NCBI GenBank assembly: GCA_964503885.1
Contig: CAZDCD010000006.1
Span: 62,001 to 126,000 of the forward strand
Reading direction: 5' to 3'
Source: CAZDCD01 sp964503885
Lineage (GTDB): Bacteria; Bacteroidota; Bacteroidia; Bacteroidales; UBA10428
DNA length: 64,000 bases
Within the stretch, counting starts at the first letter, position 1. Each line of letters starts with the position of its first letter. Below, in pieces: positions 43,760 through 54,400 of the stretch. A model generated the notes under the pieces. That model saw nothing but the letters and a program-made list of their open reading frames with translations, was not told the DNA's origin and made no database searches. Both the position numbers and the translations under genes were made by a program.

Positions 43760-44383
43760 ATGAATAACAGACGATTTCAATATACAGTATATCTTATCCT
43801 TTCAGTATTTTTTTTGCTGTTTTATTTTGGAATATCAGCAGGATTCGGGCAAATTGTGCCCGAACCTAAATGGAAATGTTTTTTGAAATATATATCGATC
43901 GAGGGTGAAACAAATATCAACAATTTTCAGTTTTATTATTCGGTGCCTTACAGCGACTCTATTCCTGCCATATATGGAACTCCAATTTGCAGGTCGGATA
44001 CCGATGTGGTTATTTATACCATTCCTGTGTTAGCATTTAAAGGCGAGAATCCCATGATGCTGGATGATTTTCACGACCTGCTCAACGCTTCTGAGTATCC
44101 AAACATCATTGTGCAAATTGAAAAGGAAGTATTCAGGAATATTGTAATGGAGAAATCGCCCAGGCTTGATCTGCAATTAACCCTGGCAGGAGTTACAAAC
44201 CGTGTGTCAACGCATTATTTAATTAGGAAGCGCACTTCGGAAAGGATATTGATCGAAGGCAATTTTTCTGTCCGGCTCGAAGAGTATAACCTAAAGCCCC
44301 CGAGAAAATTTTTTGGATTGGTTAGGGTCAATGATTACCTGACGATTGATTACAATATCATATTGTTTAAAGTGGCACAATAA
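43760..44383 (+). CDS. YceI-like periplasmic protein, divergent
   Basis: The protein has 207 residues. A signal-anchor (FQYTVYLILSVFFLLFYFGISAGFG) precedes a YceI-like barrel that retains the shape but not all motifs of the 40454-41050 protein: FLKYISIEGETNINNFQFYY, YTIPVLAFKGENPMMLDDFHDLLNASEYPNIIVQI, LTLAGVTNRVSTHYLI and IEGNFSVRLEEYNLKPPRKFFGLVRVNDYLTIDYNI. The typical K-x-M-D-x-x-x-x-D-x-L-x-A is replaced by a milder MLDDFHDLLNA. Presumed lipid binder; paralogue of the first YceI protein. Confidence 0.72.
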   Translation: MNNRRFQYTVYLILSVFFLLFYFGISAGFGQIVPEPKWKCFLKYISIEGETNINNFQFYYSVPYSDSIPAIYGTPICRSDTDVVIYTIPVLAFKGENPMMLDDFHDLLNASEYPNIIVQIEKEVFRNIVMEKSPRLDLQLTLAGVTNRVSTHYLIRKRTSERILIEGNFSVRLEEYNLKPPRKFFGLVRVNDYLTIDYNIILFKVAQ

Positions 44384-44539
44384 AAATGCTTTTCTCATAT
44401 CATCAGAAGCTCAGAATTTATCTAAACCAAAGTGCCGCAGCACCTCAAGCCTGCAGATTACTAAATAAACGCCGTTACAGGACCAAAGACAAACATCGTC
44501 AATGGCTTTTTTTTGTTCAGATAACCTGAAACAAACGTT

Positions 44540-45004
44540 ATGGTAAAAAAAAGTGCAGGCATACTTGCTTACAGGAAAAAAGAAAGTTCGTACCAGGTCT
44601 TTCTGGTCCACCCGGGAGGACCTTTCTGGGCCAAAAAAGATGCACACACCTGGTCTATTCCCAAAGGTGAATTTGAAGTGCCGGAAGAGCCATTAAAAGC
44701 GGCATTTAGGGAGTTCAGAGAGGAAACGGGTTTTGACATTTCTGGAGATTTTATCGGCCTAAATCCCGTGAAACAACCCAGCGGTAAAATAATTTATACC
44801 TGGGCTGTGGAAGCGGATTTTGATGAGAACGAGATGGAAAGCAACCTATTTGACCTTGAATGGCCACCCCGGTCGGGAAAGTTCGTAAAATTCCCTGAAG
44901 TTGACCGGGGAGGATGGTTTACATTCCCTGAAGCAGAATACAAAATTGTAAAAGGGCAGATGCCTATTCTTCAGGAACTCAATAGAAAACTGGAACAGCC
45001 ATAA
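44540..45004 (+). CDS. NUDIX hydrolase
   Basis: The protein has 154 residues. The Nudix box is complete, with GEFEVPEEPLKAAFREFREE and TGF fitting G-x5-E-x7-REU-x-EE-x-G-U. It starts KKSAGILAYRK..YQVFLVHPGGPFW and ends in the ..RGGWFTFPEAEYKIVKGQ pattern of the AP4A-hydrolase/ADP-ribose-like subgroup that often carries short N-terminal changes. It cleaves a nucleoside diphosphate linked to another moiety; substrate not assignable. It is convergent with glgX, with 5 bp between stops. Confidence 0.88.
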   Translation: MVKKSAGILAYRKKESSYQVFLVHPGGPFWAKKDAHTWSIPKGEFEVPEEPLKAAFREFREETGFDISGDFIGLNPVKQPSGKIIYTWAVEADFDENEMESNLFDLEWPPRSGKFVKFPEVDRGGWFTFPEAEYKIVKGQMPILQELNRKLEQP

Positions 45005-45009
45005 TTTTA

Positions 45010-47175
45010 TCACGGTGCCGGATCGGTTTGCGTCATTTTAAGATTTTTAAGCACAACGAGCGATCGTGATTTCACCTTATATACATCTGTGATCTTTCTC
45101 TTGTGATCATTGGCTTCTCCGGTACTGGTATCAACAAGCACTTCCCATTCGCTGCTGACATCTTCGAGCGGCATGGTAAACGATATGGGTTCCCAGAAAC
45201 TGTTCACAATGATCAGCAGGATATCGTGCACAATAGGTACTCCGAAATGATCTTTTTCATTGATCAGCGGGCCGTTCAACAACATACCCATGCACCTGAT
45301 AAAATTGGTGTTCCATTCTTCTTCGGTCATGTCTGTTCCGTCGGTATTCAACCAGCGGATATCCCGTATTTCCTTCCCGTAGATCTTACGTCCTTTAAAA
45401 TACCGTCTTCTGTGGGTAACCGATTGTTCTTTACGTATGGCTATGATTTGGCGTGTGAACTCAAACAGCGCTTTTTGCCTGTCATCCCAATCCCAGTTCA
45501 TCCATGACAGTTCGTTGTCCTGACAATATGCATTATTGTTGCCCTGCTGAGTGCGACCATATTCATCTCCATGGCTTAGCATGGGAACACCCTGACTGAA
45601 CATCAGTGTTGCAAGGAAACTTCGCTTACGTCTTTCACGAATCTCAATGATTTTTTCATCATCCGTGGGACCTTCGATACCTGAATTCCAGCTCAGGTTA
45701 TCTTCGATGCCGTCTTTGTTCTCTTCTTTATTGGCTTTGTTATCTTTCTGGTTATAGCTTACAAGATCGTGGAGGGTAAATCCGTCGTGGCACGTGCAGA
45801 AATTTATGCTTGCTGACGGCAGTTTACCATTGTCTTCATAAAGATCACTGCTCCCACTTAACCGGTAAGCCAGTTCCATAACCTGGCTTTCATCTCCCCG
45901 CCAGAATTTACGTACCGAATCACGGTACTTGCCGTTCCATTCAGCCCACAGTACAGGGAACCCACCGACCTGGTAACCTCCTTCGCCAAGATCCCATGGT
46001 TCGGCAATAAGCTTGCACTGTGAAATTACGGGATCCTGGTGTATGGTGTCGAGGAATGTGGATAACCTGCCGACTTCAAATAATCCCCGGGCGAGTGCAG
46101 ACGCAAGATCAAACCTGAACCCGTCGATGTGCATTTCCGTTACCCAATACCTCAGACTGTCCATTACAAGCTGCAATGTACGGGCACTTAACATATTCAG
46201 TGTATTACCTGTTCCCGTGTAATCGGCATAGAGTCGCTTATCATCTTCATTAAGCCGGTAATAATTGATGTTGTCAATACCTCTGAAACTGATCGTAGGG
46301 CCCAGATGATCACCCTCACAGGTATGATTGTACACCACATCCAGAATTACCTCGATACCTGCCTTATGAAAAGCCTTCACCATTTCCTTGAATTCATTGA
46401 CCTGTTCACCGTTCATGCCCGATGCACTGTATTCTGCATGGGGTGCAAAGTACCCGAAGGAATTGTATCCCCAATAATTGGTAAGGCCTTTATCGAGTAA
46501 AAATTTATCGTGTGCAAAATGGTGCACCGGCATAAGCTCAATAGCTGTAATCCCCAGTTTGGTAAAATAGTCAATTGCCACAGGAGTGCCGAGGGCCTTA
46601 TACGTACCTCTCAACTCTTCAGGAATATCCGGGTGCCTGGCACTGAAACCCTTTACATGCAATTCATAAATAATGGAATTATGCATTTCAATATTCGGGG
46701 GCCTGTCGTCTTCCCAGTCAAACTCTGTATCCACCACAACACTCTTGTTTACGACATCCGCATCGTTCTGTATGTCTTTTCTCAGATCGGGGTTCTTAAG
46801 ATCCGAATTGATGGGATAACCGAACATTTTACCGGTTATATCGGTACGTCCACATAATGCCCTGGTGTAAGGATCGATCATTAATTTATGCGGATTGAAA
46901 CGGAAACCTTGCCTCGGAATATACCGCCCGTATACACGATATCCGTATAACTGGCCCGGCCTTATGTCAGGCAAATACACATGCCAGATATGATCGGTAT
47001 ATTCGGTAATGCTGATCTGTGTATATTCCTGTTTGTCTTCCGGTGAATGAAAAAGGCACAATTTTACACCGGAAGCATATTCGCTGAACAATGCAAAATT
47101 CACTCCGTTCCCATCATAATTTGCTCCCAGTGGATAGGGTTTTCCGGGCCAGACCCGTCCGTGGTATTCTACCAT
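45010..47175 (-). CDS. glgX: Glycogen debranching enzyme / isoamylase (GlgX/TreX)
   Basis: It hydrolyses alpha-1,6 branches of glycogen, giving linear maltodextrins for TreY. The 721-residue protein has a CBM48 N-domain (PLGANYDGNGVNFALFSEYASGVKLCLF), and a GH13 barrel with region I VILDVVYNHT, region II DGFRFDLASAL (nucleophile Asp about 356), region III LIAEPWDLG (acid/base Glu about 392) and region IV CTCHDGFTLHD. The terminal beta domain begins near residue 610. It is transcribed divergently from treZ, in keeping with shared control of the cluster. Confidence 0.95.
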   Translation of the reverse strand: MVEYHGRVWPGKPYPLGANYDGNGVNFALFSEYASGVKLCLFHSPEDKQEYTQISITEYTDHIWHVYLPDIRPGQLYGYRVYGRYIPRQGFRFNPHKLMIDPYTRALCGRTDITGKMFGYPINSDLKNPDLRKDIQNDADVVNKSVVVDTEFDWEDDRPPNIEMHNSIIYELHVKGFSARHPDIPEELRGTYKALGTPVAIDYFTKLGITAIELMPVHHFAHDKFLLDKGLTNYWGYNSFGYFAPHAEYSASGMNGEQVNEFKEMVKAFHKAGIEVILDVVYNHTCEGDHLGPTISFRGIDNINYYRLNEDDKRLYADYTGTGNTLNMLSARTLQLVMDSLRYWVTEMHIDGFRFDLASALARGLFEVGRLSTFLDTIHQDPVISQCKLIAEPWDLGEGGYQVGGFPVLWAEWNGKYRDSVRKFWRGDESQVMELAYRLSGSSDLYEDNGKLPSASINFCTCHDGFTLHDLVSYNQKDNKANKEENKDGIEDNLSWNSGIEGPTDDEKIIEIRERRKRSFLATLMFSQGVPMLSHGDEYGRTQQGNNNAYCQDNELSWMNWDWDDRQKALFEFTRQIIAIRKEQSVTHRRRYFKGRKIYGKEIRDIRWLNTDGTDMTEEEWNTNFIRCMGMLLNGPLINEKDHFGVPIVHDILLIIVNSFWEPISFTMPLEDVSSEWEVLVDTSTGEANDHKRKITDVYKVKSRSLVVLKNLKMTQTDPAP

Positions 47176-47590
47176 AATTTTATTGCTAAACGATTTTATT
47201 CAGGTATTGGACCATTATTAACGAAAGTATTTCGGTGATGGATAAATATAATGCCAAAATTCCAGGTCCGAAAACTCCCGGCTTCAAATTTAGTGCAATT
47301 GGCTCTTAAATAATACTTCTGATTTGCAAAAATGGAAAAACTGTTTTAATCCTGTTTTTCCGGTATTGTGGATTTTTTCCACAGTGCCGGATTCATCAAC
47401 ACTACAGTTAATTAAATATAAATGGCTGTCATTCAGTAGAATTTACCCGGATTTCTTCTCTAAAATTAATTTTGGCATAATCTTAACGTTATTGTTTTCT
47501 ACATTTGTTAAAAACAATAGATTAAGATTGCAATCTCGGCAATTCCTTCCGGAGATTTTTCATGAATTTTAAGTGTTGTCGCAGAACGGT
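47176..47590. promoter_or_regulatory. Divergent control region between glgX and treZ
   Basis: About 415 bp separate the two start codons. It is AT-rich and holds no gene. TACATTTG at 47500-47507 is the likely -7 of the treZ operon; a weak minus-strand TACTTTCG-like element near 47221-47232 may serve glgX. No clear symmetric operator was identified. Confidence 0.45.
47500..47507 (+). promoter_or_regulatory. -7 element (TACATTTG) for the treZ-glgE-treS-glgB-treY/malQ operon
   Basis: TACATTTGT fits TAnnTTTG, 84 bp before the ATG at 47591; a TTTGG at 47471 is slightly far for the -33 box. Confidence 0.4.
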
Positions 47591-49456
47591 ATGATAATGA
47601 GCACAACCTCTATTTTTCAAAAAGCTGGCGCTTTGGTCAGAAATGACCATGGCTGTGATTTTACGGTATGGGCACCATTTGCCCGGCATGTCAGGCTCCA
47701 TCTGATCCATCCCAAAAATACTGAAATAGAAATGAATGGCGGTGATTTTGGTTACTGGCGGGCATCGCATGAAAAATCCGGCCCCGGAACCCTGTACTTA
47801 TACCGGATCGATGAGAAAGATCCGCTTCCTGATCCGGCCTCTTTTTGTCAGCCACAAGGTGTTCACGGGCCTTCTGAAGTAACTGATCTGAAACGCTTCA
47901 GATGGACAGACAGCTCATGGAAGGGAATACAACCGGATGAAATGCTGTTTTATGAGCTTCATACCGGAACATTTACTGAAGAAGGAAAATTTGAAGGGAT
48001 CATACAAAGGCTCGATTACCTGCTTGATCTGGGGATTACAGTCATCGAACTGATGCCTGTGGTACAGTTTCCGGGTCAGCGAAACTGGGGCTATGACGGC
48101 GTTTATCCTTTTGCAGTGCAGCAATCTTATGGAGGAGCCGAAAGATTGATGCAGCTTGTAAATAGCTGCCATAATAATGGTATTGCAGTATTTCTGGATG
48201 TAATATATAACCATCTCGGACCCGAAGGAAATTACCTCGGAGAATACGGCCCGTATTTCACAGACCGTTACAAAACCCCGTGGGGCAAAGCCGTGAATTT
48301 TGACGACAGGCACTCATATGGTGTACGGAATTATTTTGTTCAGAACGCTCTGATGTGGCTCGAAGATTTTCATATTGACGGTTTACGGCTGGATGCAGTA
48401 CATGCCATTTACGATTTCAGTGCCAGACACATTACGCAGGAACTGGCTGAGCATGTTCAGGAACTGAATAAACACTCTGCACAAAAACATTACCTCATCG
48501 CCGAATCGGCACTGAACAATAACAGGTACATCAATGACATCGCTTCAGACGGTTATGGACTCGACGGGCAGTGGAACGATGATTTTCACCACGGCATTCA
48601 TGCATTGGTTACCGGTGAAAAAAACGGGTATTATGTCGATTTTACTGATCCGGAATTGCTGGTCAAAGCATATACACGCGGATATGCATATAGCGGTCAA
48701 TATTCTGAATTCAGGAAACGAAGGTTTGGAAATGACAGTATCGCAAATCCTGGCAAGCAGTTCGTGGTATTCTCCCAGAACCATGATCAGGTGGGAAACC
48801 GCAAGCTCGGCGAACGATTGAGCACACTGGTTGATTTCGAGATACTGAAAGTGATTGCAGGAGCCGTTTTTATCAGCCCGTTCATTCCGCTGCTCTTTAT
48901 GGGTGAAGAATACGGTGAACAGCATCCGTTCCTATATTTTGTCGACCACAACGATGCAGAATTGAACAGGCTTGTGCGGGAAGGGAGGCAGAAGGAATTT
49001 GAATCATTTTATCCTGATGACATTACCCCGGCACCAGATCCGTCAGATATCCATACATTCCTGAATAGCAGGTTAACTGATGATCCTTTACACGATAAAT
49101 CCCGTGCTGCATTGCATAGTTATTACAGGATGCTCATCAACCTGAAAAAAAACCACTCTGTATTGAAAAAACTCAATAAAAAAACTATAAGGGTCACACA
49201 GTCAAACAGGGTATTTGCCATTGAGAGGTGGAACGAAACATCACGGATCATGGCCTGGCTGAACTTTAGTGATCAGCCGGCCGAAAGAAAGCTGCCTGAA
49301 AGCTTTGATACCGGTGAAGCAGCTGAACTTATTGTGAATTCATCCGACAGCCATTGGGGTGGACACGGCCGGAAAGCCAAAAGCAAAGCAGTTGCAGGAG
49401 AAAAGATAACTGTTGCTGAAGAGACAATCCTAATTTACTCATTTATAAAAGACTAA
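47591..49456 (+). CDS. treZ: Malto-oligosyltrehalose trehalohydrolase
   Basis: It releases free trehalose from maltooligosyltrehalose made by TreY. The 621-residue GH13 protein has an N-terminal CBM48-like domain (DFTVWAPFARHVRLHLIHP), barrel motifs VIELMPVVQFPGQRNWGYDGVYPFAVQ, VFLDVIYNHLGPEGNYL, DGLRLDAVHAI (Asp about 268), YLIAESALNNNRY (Glu about 305) and FSQNHDQVGNRKLGERL (Asp about 399). The start at 47591 is the ATG (MIMSTTSIFQ); GTG at 47573 would add six residues. It is the first gene of the plus-strand cluster; glgE begins five bases after its stop. Confidence 0.95.
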   Translation: MIMSTTSIFQKAGALVRNDHGCDFTVWAPFARHVRLHLIHPKNTEIEMNGGDFGYWRASHEKSGPGTLYLYRIDEKDPLPDPASFCQPQGVHGPSEVTDLKRFRWTDSSWKGIQPDEMLFYELHTGTFTEEGKFEGIIQRLDYLLDLGITVIELMPVVQFPGQRNWGYDGVYPFAVQQSYGGAERLMQLVNSCHNNGIAVFLDVIYNHLGPEGNYLGEYGPYFTDRYKTPWGKAVNFDDRHSYGVRNYFVQNALMWLEDFHIDGLRLDAVHAIYDFSARHITQELAEHVQELNKHSAQKHYLIAESALNNNRYINDIASDGYGLDGQWNDDFHHGIHALVTGEKNGYYVDFTDPELLVKAYTRGYAYSGQYSEFRKRRFGNDSIANPGKQFVVFSQNHDQVGNRKLGERLSTLVDFEILKVIAGAVFISPFIPLLFMGEEYGEQHPFLYFVDHNDAELNRLVREGRQKEFESFYPDDITPAPDPSDIHTFLNSRLTDDPLHDKSRAALHSYYRMLINLKKNHSVLKKLNKKTIRVTQSNRVFAIERWNETSRIMAWLNFSDQPAERKLPESFDTGEAAELIVNSSDSHWGGHGRKAKSKAVAGEKITVAEETILIYSFIKD

Positions 49457-49461
49457 ACACT

Positions 49462-51453
49462 ATGGAAGGAAGGAACAGAGCAATCATCGAAAATGTGAAA
49501 CCTGAAATTGATCATGGATTTTTTCCGGCAAAAAGGGTGGTGAACGACGATGTAATTGTGGAAGCAGATATTTTCTGCGACGGACATGATTCGGTGCGTG
49601 CAGAATTGCTGTTCAGGCATACTGGTGAAAAAGATTGGCATATAACAGAAATGAAATATAAGCTAAACGACCGATGGGCGGGATCATTTGTTGTAGAAAA
49701 ACAAGGAATATATCTATATACATTAAGAGCATGGGTTGATTGTGCTAAAACATGGTATCACGACATCCTGAAAAGAATAGAGGCAGGAGTGGATTTTAAA
49801 AGCGACATGGAAGCCGGGGTTGAGATTATAGAAAACGTTCTTGCAGCACATCATTCAATGGAACCGACCGACAGAAAATACCTGAAGGATGTGGCAGCGT
49901 TGTTTTCATCAGGCAAAAGCGATACAGTCAAATCAGAGCCGGTCGTGAACTCTTCCTTTTACAACACGCTGCAAAAATATCCTCTCAGAACCTTTGTCAC
50001 AATTTATGAACGTGAATTAAAGGTGATCTCAGAGCGTCACAAAGCCGGATACAGCGCCTGGTATGAATTGTTTCCCCGTTCGCTTGCTGCTGAAGGTAAA
50101 GAATACGGCACACTTAAAGATTGTATCGGTCATCTCGATTATGTGGCCGATATGGGTTTCGATGTCCTTTACCTGCCTCCTGTTCATCCCATCGGGGAAT
50201 CGAAGCGAAAAGGTAAAAACAATTCCACAGTTGCACTGAAAGGTGAACCGGGTTCACCGTGGGCAATAGGATCAAAAGACGGAGGGCATAAATCGGTAAA
50301 CAAGCAGCTTGGAACGCTGAACGATTTCAGGGAACTCGTGAAAAAAGCTCAAGAGCATAACATAGAAATTGCTATCGATATTGCCCTTCAATGCTCGCCC
50401 GACCACCCATATATTAAAGAACATCCTCAATGGTTCAGGCACCGTCCTGATGGCACCATTCAGCATGCCGAAAACCCGCCTAAAAAATACGAGGATATTT
50501 ATCCGTTCGACTTTGAAAGCGAAGACTGGGAAAATTTATGGATGGAGATAAAAAGCATATTTGTATTCTGGATTGGGCAGGGAGTGAAGATTTTCCGTGT
50601 GGACAATCCGCATACCAAATCGGTGAGGTTTTGGGGATGGCTGATTTCAGAGGTTCAGAACGAGCACCCCGATGTTTTATTTCTTGCAGAAGCCTTTACA
50701 CGGCCGAAATTAATGTATCAGCTAGCCAAACAGGGCTTTACACAATCATATACTTATTTTACATGGCGCAATACCAGATGGGAAATTACCACCTATTTTG
50801 AAGAGCTTGTAAATACTGACGTACGGGAATATTTCCGTCCCAACCTTTGGCCAAATACCCCCGATATCCTCCCCGAGTTCCTGCAGGTTTCAGGCAGGAC
50901 CGGATTCATAATCCGGGCTATACTTGCAGCAACACTGAGCTCGTCGTATGGAATTTACGGACCGGCTTTCGAACTGATGGAAAATTCACCGAAGAGTTTT
51001 GGCAGTGAAGAGTATCTCGACTCGGAAAAATTCGAAATTAAAAAATGGGACATCAGCAGTAAACACAGCCTGAAACCCTTGCTTAAGCTGATCAATAAGA
51101 TCAGGCATGAAAACCCTGCGTTGCATAACAATCATACACTCCGGTTTCATGAGACTGAAAACGAAAAGATCATCGCTTACAGCAAATACACAAACGATCA
51201 TTCCAACATAGTCCTGATGGTCGTAAATCTCGATCCCTACAATACCCATTCGGGATGGGTACATTTCCCGTTCCCGGAATTCAGGATTGATGAACATGAA
51301 ACATTCCAGGTCCATGACCTGCTGGGAGGATCGTATTACCTCTGGAGCGGACAGGTAAATTTTGTGGAACTCAATCCGGGCGTTTCACCGGCACATATCT
51401 TCAGGATACGCCGTAAGGTTCGCACGGAACACGATTTCGATTATTTTATGTAA
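49462..51453 (+). CDS. glgE: Alpha-1,4-glucan:maltose-1-phosphate maltosyltransferase
   Basis: GlgE transfers maltosyl units from maltose 1-phosphate to the non-reducing end of alpha-1,4-glucan, a nucleotide-sugar-free route to glycogen. The 663-residue protein has the family start (DHGFFPAKRVVNDDVIVEADIFCDGHD), WYELFPRS before the barrel, IAIDIALQCSPDHPYIKEHP, FRVDNPHTKSVRFWGWL (nucleophile Asp about 381), FLAEAFTRPKLMYQLAKQGF (acid/base Glu about 410) and RPNLWPNTPDILPEFLQ, all diagnostic. It is translationally close to treZ and treS/pep2, with gaps of 5 and 11 bp. Confidence 0.96.
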   Translation: MEGRNRAIIENVKPEIDHGFFPAKRVVNDDVIVEADIFCDGHDSVRAELLFRHTGEKDWHITEMKYKLNDRWAGSFVVEKQGIYLYTLRAWVDCAKTWYHDILKRIEAGVDFKSDMEAGVEIIENVLAAHHSMEPTDRKYLKDVAALFSSGKSDTVKSEPVVNSSFYNTLQKYPLRTFVTIYERELKVISERHKAGYSAWYELFPRSLAAEGKEYGTLKDCIGHLDYVADMGFDVLYLPPVHPIGESKRKGKNNSTVALKGEPGSPWAIGSKDGGHKSVNKQLGTLNDFRELVKKAQEHNIEIAIDIALQCSPDHPYIKEHPQWFRHRPDGTIQHAENPPKKYEDIYPFDFESEDWENLWMEIKSIFVFWIGQGVKIFRVDNPHTKSVRFWGWLISEVQNEHPDVLFLAEAFTRPKLMYQLAKQGFTQSYTYFTWRNTRWEITTYFEELVNTDVREYFRPNLWPNTPDILPEFLQVSGRTGFIIRAILAATLSSSYGIYGPAFELMENSPKSFGSEEYLDSEKFEIKKWDISSKHSLKPLLKLINKIRHENPALHNNHTLRFHETENEKIIAYSKYTNDHSNIVLMVVNLDPYNTHSGWVHFPFPEFRIDEHETFQVHDLLGGSYYLWSGQVNFVELNPGVSPAHIFRIRRKVRTEHDFDYFM

Positions 51454-51464
51454 ACCGAACAATT

Positions 51465-54400
51465 ATGGCAGCAAAGAAGTCACAAAATAGATGGTTCAAG
51501 GATGCAATTATTTATCAGTTGCATGTGCAGTCGTTTTTCGACAGCAATAACGACGGTACCGGTGATTTTCCAGGCATGATCCAGAAGCTCGATTACCTGG
51601 GTTCTCTCGGTGTGAATACCTTATGGTTATTGCCGTTTTATCCCTCCCCGTTATACGACGGAGGATATGATATTTCTGATTTTACGGCAATTCATCCCTC
51701 CTACGGTAAGCTTACCGAGTTCAAAAAGTTTATTCGGGAAGCTCACAAACGCGATATCCGTATCATCACCGAACTGGTGCTGAACCACACCTCATTTCAG
51801 CACAAATGGTTCCAGAGGTCACGAAAAAGCAAACCCGGGAGCGTTTACAGGGATTTCTATGTCTGGAGCGACACACCTGACAAATACTCCGATGCCCGCA
51901 TTATTTTCCAGGATTTTGAAACATCAAACTGGTCATGGGATGCAGAAGCCAAAGCATATTACTGGCACAGGTTCTATTCCCACCAACCCGATCTGAATTT
52001 CGATAGTCCCGGGGTGCAGAAAGAAGTCTTTAAGCTTATTGATTTTTGGTTTAATACCGGAGTCGACGGATTGCGCCTTGATGCCGTTCCATACCTGTAT
52101 GAGCGTGAGGGAACAAACTGTGAAAATCTTCCTGAGACCCATGAATTCCTTAAAAAGCTCCGGGCATATACCGATGAGAGGTATGACGATAAAATGTTGC
52201 TGGCCGAGGCCAACCAGTGGCCCGAAGATGCCCGGCAGTATTTCGGAAATGGCGATGAATGCCATATGGCCTTTCATTTTCCGCTGATGCCAAGGTTATT
52301 TATGGCTATGAAAATGGAAGACCGGTTTCCGGTGATCGATATTCTTGAACAAACGCCGGAGATCCCTGATACATGCCAGTGGGCTATTTTTCTGCGTAAT
52401 CACGATGAGCTTACTCTCGAAATGGTATCGGATGAAGAGCGTGACTACATGTACAAAAGTTTTACGAAGGAACCCAAACAGCGCATTAATCTTGGAATTC
52501 GCCGACGACTAGCTCCCCTGATGGATAATGACAGGAGGCGTATTGAAATGATGAATATCCTGTTGTTTTCATTACCCGGAACACCCATTATTTATTATGG
52601 TGATGAGATAGGCATGGGTGATAATTACTACCTTGGTGACCGCAATGGTGTAAGAACTCCTATGCAATGGACAGGGGATAAAAATGCCGGCTTTTCACAC
52701 TGCAACCCGCAGCAGTTGTTTTTACCGGTTATTCTTGATTATGAGTATCATTACGAAGCGATCAATGTCGAAACCCAGGAAAGAAACCCTACTTCGCTGT
52801 TGTGGTGGATGAGGCGTGTGATTGCAATCCGGAAGAACTTTAAAGCTTTCAGCAGAGGATCAATTCGCTTTGTAAATTCCAACAATCCCAAAATCCTGTC
52901 GTTTATCCGTGAATACGAGGATGAAGCTATTCTGGTTATTATTAACCTGTCGCGTTATTCACAGGCAGTCGAACTCGATCTTGCAGATTTTTCAGGATAT
53001 ACGCCGGTAGAGATATTCAGCCGGAATCATTTTCCGGTCATCAGCGAAAGTCCAACATCCTATACCCTGCAATACCGCGATCATTACTGGCTGGAGCTTA
53101 CCATGCAGGAAGAATCAGGTTTTCAGCAGGAGGGAGTTGCATACCAGATGGCCTTTACCCGGAAAGACTGGAACGCATTTACTCCGGCCATAAACCAGAT
53201 GGTACAGACTGCTTTTACTGACTATATGAAACGCAGCAGGTGGTTCCGGGGCAAAGCAAAAAAAATAAAAGGGATGATCGTGGAGGATGTTTTTGTGATG
53301 GATAAAGACCCGTATAATGCCTATTTGTTCTTTATACAGCTGAATTATCTGACCAGTCCCTCCGAAAATTATCTTCTGGCGGGTAAACTGGAGTTTGGAG
53401 AAGATGCCCATGAGAAACGCGATGAATACCCTCAGGCTGTAATGGCAGAGGTTGATATACAGGGTGAAAAGGGTATTTTTTACGATGCAGTTTACGATAC
53501 TGAATTTCAACATTCGATTTTGCAACTGATCTATAACCGGAATAAAATTAAAGGTAAACACGGTGAGCTGTACGGATTACCTGGCAAATATCTGCGGAAG
53601 AACCTGAATAAGAATGAGTTGCCACTTTCTTCAAACCTGCTGGGTGTTGAGCAGTCGAATACATCAGTATTATACGATCACCGGTTCTTCCTGAAACTTT
53701 ACCGGAGTCCGGATGAAGGTAGCAATCCCGAACTGGAGATCATCCAGAATTTAACAGAAAGAACCGGTTTTGAAAACCTTCCCCCGTATGCCGGCACTTT
53801 AATGTATATACACCCCCAGAAGCAGGAATATTCGCTGGGTATACTAACCGGGTTTATTCCCAATGAAGGGAACGCCTGGGAACTCACCGAAAGGTTTACC
53901 GAACAATATTTTGAGAACATCCTTACACGAAAACATGAATTGCCCGAAGCACCCCGGTATATTCCCGGAATACTTGAAGATTACGAACCCGAAGATGCAA
54001 AGTTATTGAAAGACCTGGCGGGTTATTTCTTCACCGAGATGATTGAAAAACTCGGACAGCGAACGGCAGAAATGCATCTCGGCCTAGCTTCGCTGACCCA
54101 GGACGAGGCATTCAGGCCTGAGAGTTTTTCGCTGCTGTATCAGAAATCCATTAACCAGAGTTTCAGAACCCTGATTAAAAAAACAATTTCAGAACTGCGT
54201 TTGCAACGGCAAATCCTTGATGGACAGGTAAAAGAGATGTGCGATAAAATTGTGGGTAGCGAGAATGCATTGCTGAAGACAATCAAAGAACTGCTTGAAT
54301 CCGAAAAGATCAGATCACAAAAAACAAGGGTACATGGTGATTATCACCTCGGCCAGGTGTTATTTACCGGGAAAGACTTTATTATTATCGATTTCGAGGG

